Positions 18,399 through 27,905 of a stretch of DNA of 64,000 nucleotides are shown here, piece by piece. A model generated the notes under the pieces. It was not told the DNA's origin, searched no databases, and saw nothing but the letters and a program-made list of their open reading frames with translations. A program made the translations under genes and the position numbers. Numbering within the stretch: the first letter of the stretch is position 1; each line of letters begins with the position of its first letter. The stretch comes from Muribaculaceae bacterium. GTDB taxonomy: Bacteria > Bacteroidota > Bacteroidia > Bacteroidales > Muribaculaceae. The DNA is taken from positions 1 to 64,000 of the forward strand of contig JAFQKI010000013.1 in assembly GCA_017396945.1 (NCBI GenBank), written 5' to 3'.

Positions 18399-18929
18399 AT
18401 GAAAAAAATTTGTTTTATAATAATGACATTGATTGGATGTTTGATGTTAAAAGCAGAGCCAAAAGCATTCAATGAGTCTCAAACACAACTCAGAGACTCG
18501 ATTGCCGAGTTCCTTACCGAGGAGGGGTTTCGTCCTCAAATAGTTGAGAGTGGTGATATTATGGTTAAAATGATGGGAGACATCTATTGGATACAAGTTT
18601 CCACTAAAGATAGTGTTCCAATGTATATCTGTTTTAATAAAACTATTGCATACAATGATCTCCTCACCCGTAATGTAGCCGATACATTATTGAATACACT
18701 ACAAGAGGAACGCGGTATTAAAACGCGGTTATATGATGCCGGAGTTGTTTTTATGGCTGAAATGTATCTTGATAATGCGCATCCGTTTATATCAAAATTT
18801 TATGGATTTATTGATGCGTTTGACCGATTGGAGAAGATGTGTACATCATTTAGGCCAAGTGAACTGTTGTTAAGAATTGACGCTGGACCTAAACCGGAGG
18901 AAAATAGTATTCCTGCCGATGTTGAATAA
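18399..18929 (+). CDS. Small exported protein of unknown function, last gene of the kinase operon
   Basis: A 176-residue protein with a clear signal peptide (residues 1-19, MKKICFIIMTL...LKAEP). The mature part is alpha/beta in character (LRDSIAEFLTEEGFRP, then strand-like segments) and has no lipobox. The pattern loosely recalls YbjN or secretion-chaperone folds, but I cannot assign a family. It begins 22 bases after the giant kinase, and a terminator follows, so it belongs to the operon. It may be a periplasmic partner of the repeat tract. Confidence 0.7.
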   Translation: MKKICFIIMTLIGCLMLKAEPKAFNESQTQLRDSIAEFLTEEGFRPQIVESGDIMVKMMGDIYWIQVSTKDSVPMYICFNKTIAYNDLLTRNVADTLLNTLQEERGIKTRLYDAGVVFMAEMYLDNAHPFISKFYGFIDAFDRLEKMCTSFRPSELLLRIDAGPKPEENSIPADVE

Positions 18930-18958
18930 TAACTTTTTCACTATATTACATAATCTTT

Positions 18959-18990
18959 GGCGGTGTGGCGTTGGTGTCACACTGCCTTTT
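18959..18990 (+). terminator. Terminator of the FHA/kinase operon
   Basis: A 9-bp stem (GGCGGTGTG at 18959-18967 with CACACTGCC at 18978-18986, one G-T pair) is followed by TTTT. It separates the operon from the convergent helicase gene. Confidence 0.75.
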
Positions 18991-20399
18991 CATTTTAACT
19001 CGATTGAGGGGTTGATGAGGTAGAGGCGGGTGGTGGCGCGGGTGGTGGCGGTGTAGAGCCAGCGATAAAATTCCATTCCCACCGATTCGGGCGGAATATA
19101 GCCGAGGTCAATGAATACGTTGCGCCATTGTCCGCCTTGCGCTTTGTGGCATGTGACGGCGTAGGCATACTTCACCTGCAAGGCATTGAAATAGGGGTCG
19201 GATTTCAAGGCTTTAAGCCGTGTCGCCATCGGCACACCGGGTTCAAAGTTATCGGGATCATTCAGGCAACATTCATATAGTTCGGTCATCTCTTGTGCCG
19301 ACAAGCCCGGAGCGTCGGACGACAATGTCTCAAGCACAATTTTAGCGTCAAGCTCCACATCCCGATCGGGCAACAAAAGTCGCACGTTGGCAAACCGGAA
19401 GTAGTATTTCGTTTCAGTCCCATAAATGTGTGTCACTCGTGCCACATCGCCATTGGCGATAAAATCAACGCCCTTCACCTTTGAACTCCACAAGTAATTA
19501 TTCTTGGCGACAAGCAACAATTCCCCTCGCGACAATTCCTCCTCCTTGTCGAGCGTGCGGGCGCGTATCGCCTGATTAAACTGCGCAGCCCGCCAATTGG
19601 CTCGCGTTATCAATATCGTATCCTCCACCCCATCTCGACTATACACCTCATTCAACACATCGGGCAATTCATCTCCGGGCACGACAATGACATCCTCAAA
19701 GCCTGAGACATGCAACAATGGAGCCGGCAATGGGTCGGTCAACATCGCACGGCGCAACCACGTGGCATTATGCAATATCCCACTCCCCTGTCCCTGTCGG
19801 GCTGTAGCCGTCAGCACCGCTCGCGACACTCGCAGACCATAGCTTTTCAACACCTTGACATTCATTGCCGGAGAAAATTGACACCCCACCGGTGGCAACT
19901 GAGCCGTGTCGCCTAACAATAACAATCGGCAATTCTCACCTGTATATACAAAATGGATCAAATCCTCCAACAGATTGTTTCCGCCATCACTCGCTGCCCC
20001 AATCATCGAAGCCTCATCTACGATAAAAATCGTGTTTTTATGGCGATTTTCAGCCACAGCAGCCACAGTTGAAGCAGTGTCACCAACAGCAGGCGCACGA
20101 TATATCTTGCGATGAATCGTATAGGCGGGATGACGCGCATAGGAACCAAACACCTTTGCGGCACGCCCTGTCGGGGCAAGCAATACCGACGCTATCCCCA
20201 CCTCATTCAGCGACTTGACAAGCGCACCGGTAAGCGACGTTTTACCGGTTCCGGCATAACCATTGAGCAGAAACACCGAGTCGCTCGGAGACAATGGCGA
20301 ACAAAACCGCGCAAGCGCGGCAACCAACTGTATCTGCTGCTCATTAGGCTCATACGGAAGATACAGCACAATCCTCTCTGCAAACTCAAGCGCATCCAT
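18990..20399 (-). CDS. RecD-like ATP-dependent DNA helicase
   Basis: A 469-residue superfamily 1B helicase. It has Walker A LNGYAGTGKTSL near residue 48, Walker B FIVDEASMIG, motif III GDTAQLPPVG and the C-terminal UvrD_C_2-type motif VTCHKAQGGQW with ATTRATTRLYLI. It lacks the long N-terminal region of RecD2, like the short Dda/RecD-type helicases common in Bacteroidota. The role would be DNA unwinding in repair or recombination. The gene is clearly more GC-rich than the kinase operon it faces. Confidence 0.88.
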   Translation of the reverse strand: MDALEFAERIVLYLPYEPNEQQIQLVAALARFCSPLSPSDSVFLLNGYAGTGKTSLTGALVKSLNEVGIASVLLAPTGRAAKVFGSYARHPAYTIHRKIYRAPAVGDTASTVAAVAENRHKNTIFIVDEASMIGAASDGGNNLLEDLIHFVYTGENCRLLLLGDTAQLPPVGCQFSPAMNVKVLKSYGLRVSRAVLTATARQGQGSGILHNATWLRRAMLTDPLPAPLLHVSGFEDVIVVPGDELPDVLNEVYSRDGVEDTILITRANWRAAQFNQAIRARTLDKEEELSRGELLLVAKNNYLWSSKVKGVDFIANGDVARVTHIYGTETKYYFRFANVRLLLPDRDVELDAKIVLETLSSDAPGLSAQEMTELYECCLNDPDNFEPGVPMATRLKALKSDPYFNALQVKYAYAVTCHKAQGGQWRNVFIDLGYIPPESVGMEFYRWLYTATTRATTRLYLINPSIELK

Positions 20400-20423
20400 T
20401 TCTCATGATGGATAAACCGTCTT

Positions 20424-21752
20424 CTACTTAATGCGTATCAGTGAATTTGCCAAAATCGCAGTGAGACCACCCGTTGTAATTCCCGATGAAAACACATTGC
20501 GTAATGCCTCCGGAAATTGCGAAAGAATTTCAGGAACAAGCTCCACACTCAATCCAAATGAAAAACTCAAAGCAAGCACCAACGTCGCCTTGCGGTCAAT
20601 TGACTGAGCGGCAATAATGCGTATCCCGGCAGCAGCCACGGTTCCAAACATCAGCAACGTCGCGCCACCCAATACAGGTTCGGGCATAAGCGAGAAAACC
20701 AACCCCACCGAGGGGAACAGCCCCATCAACACAAGAAACAACGCAATAAAATATCCTACATATCGACTCGCCACTCCGGTGAGTTGTATCATACCATTGT
20801 TTTGCGCGAAAATCGAGTTTGGAAAAGAGTTTAACACCCCGGCAATCATTGAATTAAACCCATCGGCCATAATCCCCCCGGACGCTCTTTTCATAAATTT
20901 CTCTCCCTCCACCGGCTCACCGGATATAAGAGAATTGGCCGTTATATCCCCATAAGCTTCAATCGAAGTTATCAAATAAACCAACCCAAGCGACACAATA
21001 GCCGAAAAATCAAAACTTATGCCATACTTAAACGGAATAGGCACATTAAATCCGCCATAACTGTCAACCGATGAGAAATCGACATATCCGAGACACCATG
21101 CGACAACATAACCCACCACAAGACCTATAACAATAGAACTCATGCGCAGATATCTATTACCGCTACGGTTAAAAAAGATAATCACTATAAGAACCAATGC
21201 CGCAAGACCGATATAACGAAACGCGCCAAACGCACCTGTCGCCTGCGCTGCGGCACCACCGCCACAAGCCGTTATACCTACCTTTATCAGACTCAACCCT
21301 ATAAGCGTCACAACAATTCCCGACACCAATGGAGTAATTATCTTGCGTGTGTATTTCAACATGCGGCTTATCACAATCTCAACCGTTGACGCGGCAATCG
21401 TGGCGCCGAATATCGCCGCAAGACCGCCTGAAAGACCTGTGGCGATAATGGGACCGATAAAAGAAAAACTCGTCCCTTGAATACACAACAGCCCACAACC
21501 TAATGGTCCGAAACGGCGACACTGCACAAATGTGGCAATACCCGAGACGACCAACGACATTGAGACCAAATAGCCTGTCGTCACCGTATCCAGACCTATC
21601 GCTCCGGCTATAATAAGAGGCGGGGTAATAATCGCCACAAATATAGCCAATAGATGCTGCAACGCGGCAAACATCATCTCCTTTAACGGCGGTCGGTCAT
21701 TCAATTGATATATCAACTCTGCCGACTTCTGTTTATTCTCTACCGCTTCCAT
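20424..21752 (-). CDS. Xanthine/uracil permease, NCS2 family
   Basis: A 442-residue inner-membrane nucleobase symporter with ~12-14 hydrophobic segments. Family patterns include QHLLAIFVAIITPPLI near the N-terminus, CIQGTSFSFIGP, TSIEAYGDITANS (substrate-binding region) and FAQNNGMIQLTGVASR. It is eight bases downstream of xpt in the same operon, so xanthine or a related purine is the likely substrate. Confidence 0.92.
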   Translation of the reverse strand: MEAVENKQKSAELIYQLNDRPPLKEMMFAALQHLLAIFVAIITPPLIIAGAIGLDTVTTGYLVSMSLVVSGIATFVQCRRFGPLGCGLLCIQGTSFSFIGPIIATGLSGGLAAIFGATIAASTVEIVISRMLKYTRKIITPLVSGIVVTLIGLSLIKVGITACGGGAAAQATGAFGAFRYIGLAALVLIVIIFFNRSGNRYLRMSSIVIGLVVGYVVAWCLGYVDFSSVDSYGGFNVPIPFKYGISFDFSAIVSLGLVYLITSIEAYGDITANSLISGEPVEGEKFMKRASGGIMADGFNSMIAGVLNSFPNSIFAQNNGMIQLTGVASRYVGYFIALFLVLMGLFPSVGLVFSLMPEPVLGGATLLMFGTVAAAGIRIIAAQSIDRKATLVLALSFSFGLSVELVPEILSQFPEALRNVFSSGITTGGLTAILANSLIRIK

Positions 21753-21759
21753 CTTCTGC

Positions 21760-22329
21760 TTAATTTCTTAACGTGATGCGACAATCATCAAGACTATCGA
21801 TTATAGCAAGCGACTCCACATGAATACCCTGAGCGCGAAGCATATCGCCCCCCTTTTGGAATGACTTCTCAATCAGGAAGCCCATACCCACAAGTTGCGC
21901 TCCGGCTTGATTTACCAAATCCATAATACCCTTTGCCGCATTACCATTGGCAAGAAAATCATCGATAAACAACACCCTGTCACCCTCACAAAGGAAATCT
22001 CGACTCACACACACATCATACTCCCTATTTTTGGTAAACGAGTAAACCTTTGTAGCCAACATATTCTCCATTGTCGACGGCACTTTCTTCTTGGCAAAAA
22101 CCACCGGTATCTCAAGAAGATACCCAACAAGTATTGCCGGAGCAATACCGCTCGCCTCAATCGTGACAACCTTATCCACCTGGGCACTCGCGAAACGGCG
22201 CACAAACTCCACCGCCATTGATTTCATCAAGATAGGATCCATCTGATGATTTATAAAATTGTCCACTTTGAGGATGCCCCCCTCAAAGCATCTGCCATCG
22301 CGCATAATGCGATCCTTTAAAGCCTTCAA
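21760..22329 (-). CDS. xpt: Xanthine phosphoribosyltransferase
   Basis: A 189-residue cytoplasmic enzyme converting xanthine and PRPP to XMP. It starts [20 protein letters not shown], typical of Xpt, and has the PRPP-binding motif [16 protein letters not shown] and the KKKVPSTM loop. It is coupled to the permease gene for purine uptake and salvage. A -7 box TAAATTTG lies on the minus strand at 22420-22427. No purine-riboswitch core was recognised in the leader. Confidence 0.94.
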   Translation of the reverse strand: MKALKDRIMRDGRCFEGGILKVDNFINHQMDPILMKSMAVEFVRRFASAQVDKVVTIEASGIAPAILVGYLLEIPVVFAKKKVPSTMENMLATKVYSFTKNREYDVCVSRDFLCEGDRVLFIDDFLANGNAAKGIMDLVNQAGAQLVGMGFLIEKSFQKGGDMLRAQGIHVESLAIIDSLDDCRITLRN

Positions 22330-22419
22330 CTTATTAAATTTTCAGTTATTTATACTCCTATAACAGATGTCAGGAATACGCTTGCCAATACTCGCACCCC
22401 CCGACACCCCTTAAAACTG

Positions 22420-22427
22420 CAAATTTA
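22420..22427 (-). promoter_or_regulatory. Candidate -7 box for xpt-permease operon
   Basis: TAAATTTG on the minus strand, about 90 bases before the xpt start. No clear -33 box at standard distance. The 359-base gap 22330-22688 otherwise holds only the U32 gene terminator. Confidence 0.35.
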
Positions 22428-22486
22428 ATAAAATTATCTCAAAAACAACTATATTCCCAGCCAAATAAAAAAACAGTTACTAACGC

Positions 22487-22518
22487 AAAAAGTAGCCGGG
22501 TCTCACGACTCGGCTACT
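22487..22518 (-). terminator. Terminator downstream of the U32 gene
   Basis: On the minus strand AGTAGCCG (22518-22511) pairs with CGGCTACT (22498-22491), followed by a run of T. It lies ~170 bases past the U32 stop. Confidence 0.8.
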
Positions 22519-22688
22519 CCATTATTGTAAAGTGTATACAGGGATGTGATTATTTGAATAGTTGCAATTTGTTACTTATTCTGATGCAAATATAGGGTTG
22601 TTTGCCGTATTCGCCAAATAATTTCGGCAATTTTCAACAATTTTAACGACAAAAAGTCAGTTTCTCGCGTTATAACCTGATTTACTCG

Positions 22689-23939
22689 TTATTGCTTAAC
22701 TTCTGTTTCGACCCACCGATAAAGTCGGTCGCTTGGGCGTATTTTTGCCGGAACTTTGATTGAGAATCGCTCTCCTTTTATGGTTTTTTCAACCGGCTTG
22801 AGGTCAACTCGTATCTCGTCAACCGTCAATATCAACGCCCCTGTAGTGGGACCTGTGATTACAATCTCGTCGCCCACATTCAACTCGCCACTCTCCATGT
22901 GAAATTCCGCCACACCGATATTTGAGAAATATCTGATACCCTTAGCGACATAATGTTTCACTCGCGTAGCCGATGAGCCATATTTTGATGACCACTCGCC
23001 AAGTCGCTGTCCGAGGTAGTAGCCGTTCCAAAATCCGCGGTTGAAAATTTTGCGCAACTGCTCATCCCACTCTGCGATTTTCTCCTCGCTGAATGTTCCG
23101 TCACAACATGCCTCAATCGCCTGGTTGTAACATTCCACAGCGATTTTCACATATTCAGGACCACGCGCCCTACCCTCGATTTTAAACACTCTCACCCCCG
23201 CATCAATCATTTTGTTGAGGAAATGGATTGTTTTCAGGTCTTTTGGCGACATGATATATTTGTTTTCAATATCGAGCTCGTCACCGGTCTCACGGTCACG
23301 CACAGTGTAACCGCGACGGCATATCTGGGTGCATGCGCCACGATTGGCGCTCGCATTCATCTCATGCAGACTGAGATAGCATTTGCCCGACACAGCCATG
23401 CACAACGCTCCGTGACAGAACATCTCGATGCGCACCGGTTTGCCATGGGGACCGCAAATGTTTTCATTGACAATCGTCTCATGAATTGCTTTCACCTGAT
23501 CCAAGTTCAGCTCGCGAGCAAGCACAACGACATCGGCCATCTGCGAATAAAACTTCACCGCCTCGGCGTTTGACACATTCACCTGAGTCGAGATGTGCAC
23601 CTCAACCCCGATTTGGCGAGCATAGAGTATCGCCGCCATGTCCGACGCTATAATTGCCGAGATACCCGACTGCTTCACAGCATCGATTATCGCATGGCAA
23701 GTCGCGATATCCTCATTATATATAATAGTGTTGACCGTCAGATAAGACTTCACACCATGTTTGTCACAGATCGCGGCGATGCGGTGTAGATCGTCAAGAG
23801 TGAAATTCACCGACGAGCGGGCACGCATATTCAACCCCTCCACGCCGAAATATATCGCATCGGCACCGGACTCTATCGCCGCATGCAATGACTCATAGCA
23901 CCCCACCGGCGCCATTATCTCAAAATCTTTCCTGTTCAT
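22689..23939 (-). CDS. U32 family protein (RlhA/TrhP-type RNA hydroxylation)
   Basis: 416 residues from the preferred ATG at 23939 (MNRKDFEIMAPVGCYES); an upstream in-frame start adds 17 residues with no family match. It has the collagenase-like U32 core AGADAIYFG-type segment (SGADAIYFGVEGLNMRA), VHISTQVN and a cysteine set consistent with an Fe-S cluster (EMFCHGALCMA, SGKCYLS, GACTQICRRGY). E. coli relatives RlhA and TrhP hydroxylate 23S rRNA or tRNA wobble uridine using prephenate-dependent chemistry. Which RNA is modified here is not readable. The old label peptidase is probably misleading. Confidence 0.85.
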   Translation of the reverse strand: MNRKDFEIMAPVGCYESLHAAIESGADAIYFGVEGLNMRARSSVNFTLDDLHRIAAICDKHGVKSYLTVNTIIYNEDIATCHAIIDAVKQSGISAIIASDMAAILYARQIGVEVHISTQVNVSNAEAVKFYSQMADVVVLARELNLDQVKAIHETIVNENICGPHGKPVRIEMFCHGALCMAVSGKCYLSLHEMNASANRGACTQICRRGYTVRDRETGDELDIENKYIMSPKDLKTIHFLNKMIDAGVRVFKIEGRARGPEYVKIAVECYNQAIEACCDGTFSEEKIAEWDEQLRKIFNRGFWNGYYLGQRLGEWSSKYGSSATRVKHYVAKGIRYFSNIGVAEFHMESGELNVGDEIVITGPTTGALILTVDEIRVDLKPVEKTIKGERFSIKVPAKIRPSDRLYRWVETEVKQ

Positions 23940-23960
23940 TTCTTTACAGTTTTTCCACTG

Positions 23961-23992
23961 CAAAGATACAACTTTCAATCCACAATGCACAA
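23961..23992 (-). promoter_or_regulatory. Promoter for the U32 gene
   Basis: On the minus strand TTG (23990-23992), 21 bases, then TATCTTTG (23961-23968), 22 bases before the ATG at 23939. This supports that start, because the longer 23990 start would lie inside the promoter. Confidence 0.6.
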
Positions 23993-24068
23993 TAGTTTCT
24001 TCATCAACAATACTATTCCACTAAACCAATAGTACGACAAAATGACTCTTGCTTGTAACAAGCTCCAC

Positions 24069-24215
24069 TCATCTCCACCTTAATCTCTCCATTTTAGGGA
24101 GTTTTATCTCAGCAATTTTCTTAGCTAAAACTTCCGCACGCTGACGCAACTCGTCAAGTTTATTCTTCGCCGGCTCACCATTGATTTCCAATTTTATTGT
24201 AGTAGTCTTTTCCAT
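24069..24215 (-). CDS. Small 48-residue ORF, tape-measure-like start
   Basis: Reads MEKTTTIKLEINGEP followed by KNKLDELRQRAEVLAKKIAEIK, a short strand then an amphipathic coiled-coil helix. This resembles the very first residues of phage tail tape-measure proteins of Bacteroidota, but it stops after 48 codons. It could be a phage remnant, a real small protein or chance. It sits beyond the terminator of the restriction operon. Confidence 0.35.
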   Translation of the reverse strand: MEKTTTIKLEINGEPAKNKLDELRQRAEVLAKKIAEIKLPKMERLRWR

Positions 24216-24271
24216 ATAAAAATAATTTTGCGATTACACATCACAAAATTACTCACACCCTCCAAAAGCAA

Positions 24272-24316
24272 AAAAATGGAATAACCTCGAAGCAACTTCA
24301 AGGTTATTCCATTTTT
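24272..24316 (-). terminator. Terminator of the restriction-modification operon
   Basis: A perfect 16-bp inverted repeat (24272-24287 with 24301-24316) containing TGGAATAACCT. On the minus strand it ends in a T run, 14 bases past the 24330 stop. Confidence 0.88.
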
Positions 24317-24329
24317 CAGGAAATTGTTC

Positions 24330-25205
24330 TCAAACACTTCTGCTTTTGATTGTTGTTATATCTTTACATATTTTGCTTAATGCAGATCTAATTTCTTTTT
24401 TCTTTTTATCCTTTTGTAATTGCTCTAATTTTTCATCTAAAATTAGTTCAATACTTTCACGAAGTATTGTAAAATAATTTTTACAATCTTCTTCACTCAA
24501 CTCATGAATACCTTTGCTTAATATCCCATAAATACTATGATTCTCCACTAAAAAAGCTGGTAAATTACCTTTTAAAAACTTTATTTTATCGTCCATTTTT
24601 GAGGTAATAAATTTCATTTCATCAAATTCCAAATTCTCTTTTTTTGCAATTTGAAAAGCCTCAAATACAAGGTGCTCAAAAATTCTCCTTAAATAAACAA
24701 ACGAACCGATTCCAATGCCATTCGCCGCCAATCCTATTGCTTTTGTAAGTTCTTTCATTTTGTCTTTACTTAAGACCTTGTCGTATTTATGAATTTGCTT
24801 AATGTGTAAATCAGCTATTGACGGATATTGACCAACTTTAGAAATTGAGATAGTATTACCATCTTCATCTTTTTCTAAATGTATAAAAAAATGAAACAAA
24901 TCATTAAATCTTTTACACTTAAGTATTATCTCTTGTATACATGTTTCGTTAACTCTTTGGCTGGAATAACAGATTCTTGGACTTGAATTCAAATTACATG
25001 AAAAATAAGAGCCTATACCGTATATTAATTTAAAGGTAGATTCGCAATTATTTATTGAATTAAAGCCCTCTACATCTTTTCGTGAATCATAGTATATACT
25101 TCCCGATAAAAAATTCTCCAATATTTTGATTATATCAATATCGGTTATTTTTTTATATAACGAGCCATCAAAAAAGAATTGTTCTATTACTTGTTTTTCT
25201 GTCAT
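24330..25205 (-). CDS. Unknown protein linked to the restriction-modification pair
   Basis: A 291-residue AT-rich gene, 31 bases after the methyltransferase gene and in the same direction. The N-terminal half is mixed alpha/beta; residues ~150-290 are helical and charged, with the segments YLRRIFEHLVFEAFQ and YGILSKGIHELSEEDC, and a lysine-rich C-terminus. Similar C-terminal helical domains occur in uncharacterised proteins beside restriction or abortive-infection genes. No nuclease, NTPase or helix-turn-helix motif is visible. It may be an accessory defence factor. Confidence 0.65.
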   Translation of the reverse strand: MTEKQVIEQFFFDGSLYKKITDIDIIKILENFLSGSIYYDSRKDVEGFNSINNCESTFKLIYGIGSYFSCNLNSSPRICYSSQRVNETCIQEIILKCKRFNDLFHFFIHLEKDEDGNTISISKVGQYPSIADLHIKQIHKYDKVLSKDKMKELTKAIGLAANGIGIGSFVYLRRIFEHLVFEAFQIAKKENLEFDEMKFITSKMDDKIKFLKGNLPAFLVENHSIYGILSKGIHELSEEDCKNYFTILRESIELILDEKLEQLQKDKKKKEIRSALSKICKDITTIKSRSV

Positions 25206-25236
25206 TTAATGTTTCTCTGTTTTTGCTGATTAACCA

Positions 25237-26661
25237 TCACTCTACAATAAACGGCACTCCATACTTAACTCGTGGAGCATACTCTTCTCGTAGTCCATTT
25301 ACATCATACGCAGTTTGTTCTTCTGTACATTCCACGATAGGACACAATGTGTATTCTCTATCAGGCTTAGCACCAGGATAGTGTTTAGAAACCATAGTGT
25401 CGTAATCTGCCACTATTTGCTTTGCTTGATCTAATTCAAATAATTTATATTCCAATGGATTGCTGAAATTGTACAACAATAGAATTGTTGCATCTATCCT
25501 TTCGCTTTTGCCAATAGCTCCACCTCTCTCTCCTTTTCTGACATTATACATTTGGTTTTGCATAATCCAATCGAGATGAGATTTATCCTTGTAACATCCA
25601 ACAAGCATTTTTTTAGTAGGTTTTGGCTTTGATTCTATTGTTGGTGTGTTATCAGTATTTGGCAGAAATCCCTTTTTGATAAGAGTTCTTTTAATTTGCA
25701 TTGCCACATGATATGCCAAATTAACTGGCACAGCATTGCCAATCATCTTATAACCATAATCTACATCGTTATATATAAACTTGTAGTCATCAGGAAAACT
25801 TTGCACTCGAGCAACCTCTCTAACCGTCATACGACGGTATAAATGTTCACTACCTTCAACAAATTTTTGTGAATTAGTAGCAACTTTTATCATTTTAGGT
25901 GCTTGCGGGTGTAACTGGCATTGTCTTCCACTCGCTTGAACAGTAAAACCAGGCTCGTCCCATGCTCTCACTCGATTTCTTGACATAAAAATCGGCGAGA
26001 AAGCCCCGATAAAGTATTCATTATTAGGTACTGTACATTCTGCTCCATTTGTTTTATTTTTTTCCTTTGCAGGTATTGCAGTAAATTGCAAATCCCAAAT
26101 AATCTCTCGCAATGTGGGCTTATGTTCAAGAGGTGTTGGGTATTCGAAATCATAAATTTTCAAGTCTTTTCTAAAGCCTACATAGAAGACTCTATTTCGG
26201 TCTTCTGCAACACCAAAGTCATTTGCGTTTAAGACTTTCAAGTTTACATCATAACCGACTTCATCAAATAATTTCATAAACCCTTTTACAGCATCAGCAT
26301 GGCGAGACGCTAACATTCCAGGCACATTTTCAGCTACAAAAAACAAAGGCTGTGTATCTTTCAAAATACGAATATAATCATAGAAGAGTTGTCCTCTACT
26401 ATCATTAATTCCACGCAAAGAACCTGCCTCGCTCCATGATTGACAAGGAGGACCTCCAATTATGCCAGTAATATTCTTTGGGAAAGCAGATGAAGGTATT
26501 TTTCTAATGTCTCCCTCAATTAAAGTCGTATTAGGGAAATTTGCTCTAAATGTAGGGCAAATTTTAGGGTCATACTCATTTGCAATTACAGTTCTGAATC
26601 CGGCTTTATGAAAACCATAGTCCAAACCACCAGCTCCAGAGAAAAGGCTAATTATATCCAT
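25237..26661 (-). CDS. DNA (cytosine-5) methyltransferase, M.HaeIII-like, with C-terminal extension
   Basis: 474 residues. It has SAM motif [12 protein letters not shown], catalytic GGPPCQSW with C73, AENVPG, and the target-recognition stretch [17 protein letters not shown], which closely resembles what I recall of M.HaeIII. The C-terminal motif [14 protein letters not shown] follows. It would methylate the internal cytosine of GGCC and protect against the HaeIII-like nuclease next to it. Residues ~345-474 form an extra domain not in M.HaeIII, starting [18 protein letters not shown] does occur in this window. The gene is 12 bases from the nuclease gene. Confidence 0.92.
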   Translation of the reverse strand: MDIISLFSGAGGLDYGFHKAGFRTVIANEYDPKICPTFRANFPNTTLIEGDIRKIPSSAFPKNITGIIGGPPCQSWSEAGSLRGINDSRGQLFYDYIRILKDTQPLFFVAENVPGMLASRHADAVKGFMKLFDEVGYDVNLKVLNANDFGVAEDRNRVFYVGFRKDLKIYDFEYPTPLEHKPTLREIIWDLQFTAIPAKEKNKTNGAECTVPNNEYFIGAFSPIFMSRNRVRAWDEPGFTVQASGRQCQLHPQAPKMIKVATNSQKFVEGSEHLYRRMTVREVARVQSFPDDYKFIYNDVDYGYKMIGNAVPVNLAYHVAMQIKRTLIKKGFLPNTDNTPTIESKPKPTKKMLVGCYKDKSHLDWIMQNQMYNVRKGERGGAIGKSERIDATILLLYNFSNPLEYKLFELDQAKQIVADYDTMVSKHYPGAKPDREYTLCPIVECTEEQTAYDVNGLREEYAPRVKYGVPFIVE

Positions 26662-26673
26662 AAATCTTTATAG

Positions 26674-27630
26674 TTATTCCCAAATACAATTGATTGTAAT
26701 TATAGCAGTAGGCATTCCTACGATTTGAATGTCAAATTTTAACGATGGTTCTACAAGAGTTGCAGCATTGTGTATTCTAAATGTGAATTGCCAACCTTCG
26801 TCCATGTATAGCTCAACTTTATTTGTGCTTCCAGGCACAAAATCAAGTTTAACAATTCTTGTCGGCAATGACACCAAAGGAACTTCAATAGTTGGCTTTA
26901 ACTTTGTAATACCTTCTTGATTTAGCGTTCCATGCAAATTGAATCCTTGAATACTCGTTAATTTTTTACTATCAATGCTTATGACTTTATAAAAGTCAAA
27001 TTTACCGAGTAAATATTCGACCAATTTTGATGGGATTTCTTTATTTGCTTCATATTGCTTATTTATCTCATTGATAAAGGCTTTTAATGTCGGAACATAT
27101 ACATCATTTTCTTTACTTGGTAAATCGCTAAATTTTGTTCCATTTACTTTTTCACGAGTCAAATATTCAAAAACAGGTAAAACATCACTCCAATATTCAT
27201 CAGAACAAGGTATGTTATACCATGTTTTACCAAAGTCTATAGTCTTGCTTAATCTACTATGCTTTACAGCAAAGTGATTATGTTTCAAACTCAATCCAAT
27301 TTCCCAAGCTATTTTTCTACGAACAATAAGAATATCTCTTACATCGCCTTGTTCTCCACGTTGGTCAGGTTGAATAAACAATTCTATTTCGTCTGTTCCG
27401 TCTTCTTTTATGCGAGGTTCTAACTCAAAAATACGTTTTACAGCTGCTTTTGCACTTATAGTGTATTTATTCTTGTCTTCTTCCGACAAAGTATTCCACG
27501 CATTTTCAGCCGCCGTATAACTACTATTTTTGATAATAGTTGCTGGGCGTATTGTACTTATTTCTTTCCCTAAAATCAACAAACTTATGAATTCATAAGC
27601 TCGTCCTTGGTCGTTACTTCGACTGCTCAT
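26674..27630 (-). CDS. Type II restriction endonuclease, HaeIII family
   Basis: 318 residues starting MSSRSNDQGRAYEFISLL, the SNDQGRAYE pattern typical of the HaeIII family. The likely catalytic core is in GDVRDILIVR followed by WEIGLSLKHNHFAVKHSRLS, giving a D...E-x-K-like arrangement. It is the first gene of a three-gene operon with the matching cytosine methyltransferase. Predicted target GGCC comes from the similarity of both proteins to the HaeIII pair. AT-rich composition unlike flanking genes suggests acquisition by transfer. Confidence 0.87.
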   Translation of the reverse strand: MSSRSNDQGRAYEFISLLILGKEISTIRPATIIKNSSYTAAENAWNTLSEEDKNKYTISAKAAVKRIFELEPRIKEDGTDEIELFIQPDQRGEQGDVRDILIVRRKIAWEIGLSLKHNHFAVKHSRLSKTIDFGKTWYNIPCSDEYWSDVLPVFEYLTREKVNGTKFSDLPSKENDVYVPTLKAFINEINKQYEANKEIPSKLVEYLLGKFDFYKVISIDSKKLTSIQGFNLHGTLNQEGITKLKPTIEVPLVSLPTRIVKLDFVPGSTNKVELYMDEGWQFTFRIHNAATLVEPSLKFDIQIVGMPTAIITINCIWE

Positions 27631-27875
27631 AGCAATAATTTATAATAAAAACAACCCCCTCATAGTGCTGACAGGCGACCAAACCTTTTGCGACTACAAA
27701 GGAGCTGTATATATTTTAAAAATTTCATTGGTCTTTTGTCAGCGTTGTTACGCATATATGGCAAAGTTAATAAATTTATACGAAACAAACACTCGTTATG
27801 CTCCAAAACATATCTCATCTTCCCTATAAGTGTTAAAAAGAACTCCCTTAGCCAAACTTTTCTGCTTTTATATGG

Positions 27876-27905
27876 TTGACAGATAAAATAAATATTATAA
27901 TTTTG
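27876..27905 (+). promoter_or_regulatory. Promoter of the XRE/ImmA-PIN pair
   Basis: TTG (27876-27878), 19 bases, TAATTTTG (27898-27905), 33 bases before the ATG. Nothing else recognisable is seen in the divergent gap 27631-27938, which must also hold the promoter of the restriction operon. Confidence 0.75.

Noticed and set aside
9391..18929. Type VI secretion regulatory (PpkA/PppA/Fha) locus
   Set aside because: No tss/tag genes, VgrG or Hcp are present in the window.
22330..22688. Purine riboswitch before xpt
   Set aside because: Neither the three-helix junction core nor its conserved loops could be found.
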